NCBI GenBank assembly: GCA_024426085.1
Contig: CP087976.1
Span: 62,001 to 126,000 of the forward strand
DNA: 64,000 nt
Direction of reading: 5' to 3'
From: Rhizobium sp. RCAM05350
Lineage (GTDB): Bacteria; Pseudomonadota; Alphaproteobacteria; Rhizobiales; Rhizobiaceae
The notes beneath the pieces were generated by a model. The model ran no database searches. It saw nothing but the letters and a program-made list of their open reading frames with translations, and was not told where the DNA came from. The first letter of the stretch is position 1. Each line of letters opens with the position of its first letter. Below, one piece after another: positions 59,940 through 64,000 of this stretch. The position numbers and the translations under genes are program-made.

Positions 59940-60811
59940 TAACCTGGACGGATTGCGAGACTTTTCCGCCGTTCACTCGGCGCTTGCCCTCAACACTGCG
60001 ACCCTCGGCCACAATGTCGAAGGGCAGGGGGCCGGCTGGTCGCCGGAGCGGATCATCGATGCTTGCGCGGAACGGGGCCTCGGCGCCATCGCCTTCTGGC
60101 GGCGGGAAATCGGCGGCAGAGCCGTGGAGATCGGCGAGCGGACGCGCGCGGCGGGTCTCGATGTCTGCGGCCTTTGCCGCGCCCCCTTTCTCGTCGGGCC
60201 ACTGGCGCCGAAGCCGCGGCAGGCGGCGATGGATGATTTTCACGCATCGATCGATATGGCCTCGGCACTCGGCGCCTCCTGCCTCACCATCTGTGTCGGC
60301 GGCATCGTCGAGGGCACGCATTCGATGACGGAGAGCCTGAAGCAGGTGCGCGATATGGTTGCCGAAGCGGCGCCATACGCCGCCAAGGGTAATGTCAAAC
60401 TGGCGCTGGAGCCGCTGCATCCCGTTTATGGCGGAAACAGATCTTGTCTGGTCACCGTTCGCGACGCGGTCGATATGTGTGAGGCGATTGGACATGCCGC
60501 TGTCAGCGTCGCCGTCGATGTCTACCACGTCTGGTGGGACCTCTCCCTTGGGGCGGAATTGAACCGGCTCGGCAAGGAGCGGATCGCTGGATATCACCTA
60601 TGTGACTGGATGGCTGATACGCAGGACGTCCTCCTCGATCGCGGCATGATGGGCGACGGTGTCGCCGACTTGAAATCCATCCGCCGTGCCGTCGAGAGCA
60701 CTGGTTTTGAAGGCTATTGCGAAGTCGAGATCTTTTCCGCTGGCAACTGGTGGAAGCGATCCGGGCGAAGTGCTCGATATCTGCGTCGAGCGTTTCAAGA
60801 CGGTGTGCTGA
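59929..60811 (+). CDS. Sugar phosphate isomerase/epimerase family protein (xylose isomerase-like barrel)
   Basis: An AP-endonuclease-2 fold barrel of about 293 residues. Motifs: LNTATLGHNVEGQGAGWSP (seen in parts), CLTICVGGIVEGTHSM, KLALEPLHPVYGGNRSCLV with the metal glutamate, VAVDVYHVWWDLSLGAEL, IAGYHLCDWMADTQDVL and FEGYCEVEIFS. A missing base near 60757 makes the frame run falsely into the ETF beta gene; the true end reads DPGEVLDICVERFKTVC with TGA at 60809-60811. It overlaps the DUF993 gene by 11 bases. Likely an isomerase or epimerase on a keto-sugar intermediate. Confidence 0.85.
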
Positions 60812-60858
60812 AAGCCCCCGCCACTGACCGCCGAAACCGTTTCGTAAGGAAGGGCACC

Positions 60859-61608
60859 ATGAAAGTTCTGGTCACCGTCAAGCGTGTCGTCGATTACAAC
60901 GTGAAGATCCGGGTGAAGCCGGATGGTTCCGGGGTTGAGCTTGCCAATGTGAAGATGTCGATGAACCCGTTCGACGAGATTTCGGTCGAGGAGGCGTTGC
61001 GGCTGAAGGAAGCCGGCAAGGTCGAGGAAGTGGTCGTCGTTTCCGTTGGTCCGGCCAAGGCCGAGGAAACCTTGCGCACCGCTCTTGCCATGGGCGCCGA
61101 CCGGGCGATCCTGGTCGAGACCGACGATGCCGTCGAACCGCTGGCCGTCGCCAAAATCATCAAGGGCGTCGCTGAAGTCGAACAGCCTGGTCTGATCATC
61201 GTCGGCAAGCAGGCGATCGATGATGATAGCAACCAGACCGGCCAGATGCTGTCGGCTCTGCTCGGCTGGGCCCAGGGCACGTTCGCCTCGAAGATCGAGA
61301 TCGGCGACGGCAAAGCTCAGGTAACCCGCGAAGTCGATGGCGGTCTGCAGACCATCGAGATCAAGCTTCCAGCCGTTGTTACCACCGACCTGCGCCTGAA
61401 CGAGCCACGTTACGCCTCGCTGCCGAACATCATGAAGGCGAAGAAGAAGCCGCTCGACAAGAAGTCGCCAGCCGACTTCGGCGTCGACACGAGCCCGCGC
61501 CTGAAAGTTCTGAAGACCGAGGAGCCGGGTGGCCGCAAGGCCGGCATCAAGGTCAAGACGGTCGCCGAACTGGTTGACAAGCTCAAGAACGAAGCCGGCG
61601 TCCTCTAA
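60859..61608 (+). CDS. etfB: Electron transfer flavoprotein beta subunit
   Basis: An intact 249-residue protein. KVLVTVKRVVDYNVKIRVKP is the standard N-terminus, SMNPFDEISVEEALRLKEAG the signature, LAMGADRAILVETDD and VGKQAIDDDSNQTGQMLSALL the AMP/interface loops, and DLRLNEPRYASLPNIMKAKK the recognition loop for acyl-CoA dehydrogenases. The ATG at 60859 follows AAGGAAGGGC. It forms the ETF heterodimer with the next gene and takes electrons from the acyl-CoA dehydrogenase. Confidence 0.96.
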   Translation: MKVLVTVKRVVDYNVKIRVKPDGSGVELANVKMSMNPFDEISVEEALRLKEAGKVEEVVVVSVGPAKAEETLRTALAMGADRAILVETDDAVEPLAVAKIIKGVAEVEQPGLIIVGKQAIDDDSNQTGQMLSALLGWAQGTFASKIEIGDGKAQVTREVDGGLQTIEIKLPAVVTTDLRLNEPRYASLPNIMKAKKKPLDKKSPADFGVDTSPRLKVLKTEEPGGRKAGIKVKTVAELVDKLKNEAGVL

Positions 61609-61639
61609 CCCGTCCAGAAAAGAAAAGGAGACTAACACC

Positions 61640-62583
61640 ATGGCCATTCTTCTTCTGGCTGATCACAACAATGCAACCCTGTCCGACCAGACCGCAAAAG
61701 CGCTGACGGCTGCCATAAAAATCGCCAGTGGGACTGGAAGCGACGTGCATGTGCTGGTCGCCGGCAAGCGCGCCAAGACTGCAGCCGACGCTGCCGCAAA
61801 ACTCTCCGGCGTATCCAAGGTTCTGCTCGCCGAAAGCGACGACTTGGCCAACAATCTCGCAGAGCCGCTGGCAGCACTGATCGTCTCGCTGGCCGGTTCC
61901 TACGACACCATCATCTCGGCTGCCACGTCCGTCGGCAAGAACGTTCTGCCGCGCGTTGCAGCGCTGCTCGACATTGCCCAGATCTCGGAAATCACCGAAG
62001 TCGTCTCGGCCGACACGTTCAGGCGGCCGATCTATGCCGGCAATGCCATCCAGACGGTGCAGTCGGGTGAGGCCAAAAGGTCATCACCGTACGTTGCGGC
62101 ATCCTTTTCCCCGGCCTCCCAAGGCCCACTTGTCGCCGTCGAGGAAGTCTCGACGGCGGCTCTTCTTCCAGGCTTTCCACATTCGTGTCCAACGAACTAT
62201 CCTCATCCGACCGTCCGGAACTGACCTCGGCGAAGATCATCATTTCCGGCGGCCGCGCGCTCGGTTCCGCGGAAAAATTCCAGGAGGTCATCCTGCCGGT
62301 GGCCGACAAGCTCAGTGCGGCCGTCGGCGCAAGCCGTGCTGCCGTCGATGCCGGCTATGCCCCGAACGACTGGCAGGTCGGCCAGACCAGCAAGGTCGTC
62401 GCGCCGCAGCTCTACATCGCGGTCGGCATTTCCGGCGCCATCCAGCATCTCGCCGGGATGAAGGATAGCAAGGTTATCGTCGCCATCAACAAGGACGAGG
62501 AAGCTCCGATCTTTCAGGTCGCCGACTACGGCCTCGTCGGTGACCTCTTCACGATCCTGCCAGAGCTTGAAAAAGCGCTGTGA
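61640..62583 (+). CDS. etfA: Electron transfer flavoprotein alpha subunit
   Basis: It binds FAD and partners EtfB. The N-terminal half has MAILLLADHNNATLSDQTAK, DTIISAATSVGKNVLPRVAAL and RPIYAGNAIQTVQS; the C-terminal FAD half has IIISGGRALGSAEKFQEVI, GYAPNDWQVGQTSKVVAPQL, YIAVGISGAIQHLAGMKDS and INKDEEAPIFQVADYGLVGD. Breaks cluster at about 62080, 62100 and 62165. Rebuilt length is about 313, normal. The ATG 61640 follows AAAAGGAG. The TGA overlaps a GTG that may start ETF-QO. Confidence 0.94.
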
Positions 62584-62588
62584 GTATC

Positions 62589-64000
62589 GTGAGCGAGCCA
62601 CAGGAACTGCCCGAGCGCGAAAGCATGGAATTCGACGTGGTGATCGTCGGTGCGGGGCCGGCCGGTCTGGCCGCCGCCATCCGTCTGAAACAGGTCAATC
62701 CGGATCTGTCCGTCGTTGTTCTGGAAAAAGGTGCCGAAGTCGGCGCGCATATCCTCTCGGGCGCCGTGGTTGATCCGATCGGCATCGACCGTCTGCTGCC
62801 GGGCTGGCGCGAGGAGGAGGGGCATCCCTTCAAGACCGAAGTCAAGGACGATCAGTTCCTGCTGCTCGGCCCCGCCGGTTCGATCCGCCTGCCGAACTTT
62901 TTAATGCCGCCGCTGATGAACAATCACGGCAATTATATCGTCTCGCTCGGTCTGGTCTGTCGGTGGCTGGCCGAAAAGGCCGAAGCGCTCGGTGTCGAGA
63001 TCCATCCGGGTTTTGCCGCGACCGAAGTGCTTTACAACGGTGCCGGCGCCGTCATCGGCGTTGCGACCGGCGACATGGGCGTCGAGAAGAACGGCGAGCC
63101 GGGTCCGAACTTTGCCCGCGGCATGGAGCTGCTCGGCAAGTACACGCTGATCGGCGAGGGCGTGCGCGGTTCGCTCATGAAGCAGCTGATTTCCAAGTTC
63201 GATCTGCAGAAGGATCGCGAACCCCAAAAGTTCGGCATCGGCATCAAGGAACTCTGGCAGGTGAAGCCGGAGAACCACAAACAGGGGCTGGTCCAGCACT
63301 CCTTCGGCTGGCCGCTCGGCATGAAGACCGGTGGCGGTTCGTTCCTCTATCATCTCGAAGACAATCTGGTCGCGGTCGGCTTCGTCGTGCACCTCAATTA
63401 CAAGAACCCTTATCTCTATCCCTTCGCGGAGTTCCAGCGCTTCAAGACGCATCCGGCGATCCGCGGCACCTTTGCCGGCGGCAAGCGGCTGACCTATGGC
63501 GCCCGCGCCATCACCGAAGGCGGCTACCAGTCGGTGCCGAAACTGACCTTCCCCGGCGGCGCGCTGATCGGCTGTTCGGCCGGCTTCGTCAACGTGCCGC
63601 GCATCAAGGGCAGCCACAATGCCGTCCTGTCGGGCATTCTCGCCGCCGAGAAGCTTGCCGATGCGATCGCAAGCGGCCGGGCTAATGACGAAGTGATCGA
63701 GATCGAGAACGGCTGGCGTGACAGCGCCATCGGCCAGGACCTGAAGCGGGTGCGCAACGTCAAGCCGCTCTGGTCGAAGCTCGGCACGGCTGCCGGCGTG
63801 GCGCTCGGTGGTCTCGACATGTGGACCAATACGCTGTTTGGCTTCTCCTTCTTCGGCACACTGAAACACGGCAAGACCGACGCGCAGTCGCTGGAACCGG
63901 CGTCCATGCACAAGCCGATCGCCTATCCGAAGCCGGATGGCGTCCTAACCTTCGACCGCCTCTCCTCGGTGTTCCTGTCGAACACCAATCACGAGGAAAA
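62589..64000 (+). CDS. ETF-ubiquinone oxidoreductase (3' end beyond the window)
   Basis: It passes electrons from ETF to ubiquinone at the inner membrane. The FAD fold VVIVGAGPAGLAAAIRLKQ is near residue 20; further on come VLEKGAEVGAHILSGAVVDP, FARGMELLGKYTLIGEGVRG, LWQVKPENHKQGLVQHSFGW, GGYQSVPKLTFPGGALIGCS and GFVNVPRIKGSHNAVLSGIL. No frameshift is seen over 470 codons. The C-terminal 4Fe-4S ferredoxin domain lies past base 64000. The start is GTG at 62589 (MSEPQELPERESMEFD) or GTG at 62580, which overlaps the etfA stop. Confidence 0.95.
   Translation, partial: MSEPQELPERESMEFDVVIVGAGPAGLAAAIRLKQVNPDLSVVVLEKGAEVGAHILSGAVVDPIGIDRLLPGWREEEGHPFKTEVKDDQFLLLGPAGSIRLPNFLMPPLMNNHGNYIVSLGLVCRWLAEKAEALGVEIHPGFAATEVLYNGAGAVIGVATGDMGVEKNGEPGPNFARGMELLGKYTLIGEGVRGSLMKQLISKFDLQKDREPQKFGIGIKELWQVKPENHKQGLVQHSFGWPLGMKTGGGSFLYHLEDNLVAVGFVVHLNYKNPYLYPFAEFQRFKTHPAIRGTFAGGKRLTYGARAITEGGYQSVPKLTFPGGALIGCSAGFVNVPRIKGSHNAVLSGILAAEKLADAIASGRANDEVIEIENGWRDSAIGQDLKRVRNVKPLWSKLGTAAGVALGGLDMWTNTLFGFSFFGTLKHGKTDAQSLEPASMHKPIAYPKPDGVLTFDRLSSVFLSNTNHEE

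Noticed and set aside
59929..61608. An apparent fusion of sugar isomerase and ETF beta subunit in one frame
   Set aside because: A missing base near 60757 hides the isomerase stop; the natural C-terminus (ERFKTVC, stop 60811) and a ribosome site before the etfB ATG are present.
1..64000. CRISPR arrays, rRNA genes or complete tRNA genes
   Set aside because: No regularly spaced repeats, no rRNA-like stretches and no fully pairing tRNA cloverleaf were seen on reading both strands.

Overview
The window looks like part of a large plasmid or chromid of a Rhizobiaceae bacterium (Rhizobium/Agrobacterium/Sinorhizobium-like). The grounds are a repABC replication-partition operon, a DUF1612/tyrosine-recombinase pair of the kind common on rhizobial plasmids, and long runs of sugar/polyol ABC-transporter catabolic operons. 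I identified families by recognising motifs; no database search was run. About half of the real genes carry one or more single-base indels that split conserved domains between frames, while motifs, start/stop overlaps and downstream genes stay intact. I read these as sequencing or assembly errors and annotate the reconstructed genes, giving the break points.

Region 1 (1-7.2 kb): a catabolic operon with a family-1 ABC importer (partial binding protein, ATPase, two permeases), an argininosuccinate-lyase-like enzyme, a mandelate-racemase-type enolase-superfamily enzyme and an MFS transporter.

Region 2 (7.4-20.2 kb): a DNA phosphorothioation (Dnd) island with unusual architecture. Its order is cysteine desulfurase (DndA), DndC, DndD plus a DndE-like protein, a small protein, a second DndD plus a second DndE-like domain joined to an FtsK-type motor, an AAA ATPase with a TOPRIM-like partner (PARIS/OLD-like), and a Dnd-associated putative methyltransferase. 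No DndB or DndFGH is seen. This is the best candidate for an undescribed defence system in the window.

Region 3 (20.3-33 kb): plasmid backbone and debris. It holds the DUF1612 gene and divergent recombinase, a PAS-GGDEF diguanylate cyclase, gene fragments, a cold-shock protein, two perfect parS-like palindromes, repC, a probable antisense ctRNA, repB and repA, then a broken second copy of the recombinase in inverted orientation fused to a permease fragment.

Region 4 (32.7-64 kb): a large catabolic regulon headed by a TetR-family regulator. It contains a ribose-type ABC importer, alcohol, aldehyde and GMC oxidoreductases, two aldo-keto reductases, a CoA-transferase, an enoyl-CoA hydratase, a glycerate 2-kinase, a second (family-1) sugar ABC importer, a VOC protein, an acyl-CoA dehydrogenase, an SDR, a DUF993 aldolase-like protein, a sugar isomerase/epimerase, and ETF beta, ETF alpha and ETF-ubiquinone oxidoreductase. 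Related dyad operators (TAACCA-N2-TAGTTAC-TTAA type) sit at most of its promoters, suggesting one regulator controls a pathway that oxidises a polyol- or sugar-like compound to an acid, activates it with CoA and dehydrogenates it through ETF. An IS110-family element interrupts the region.
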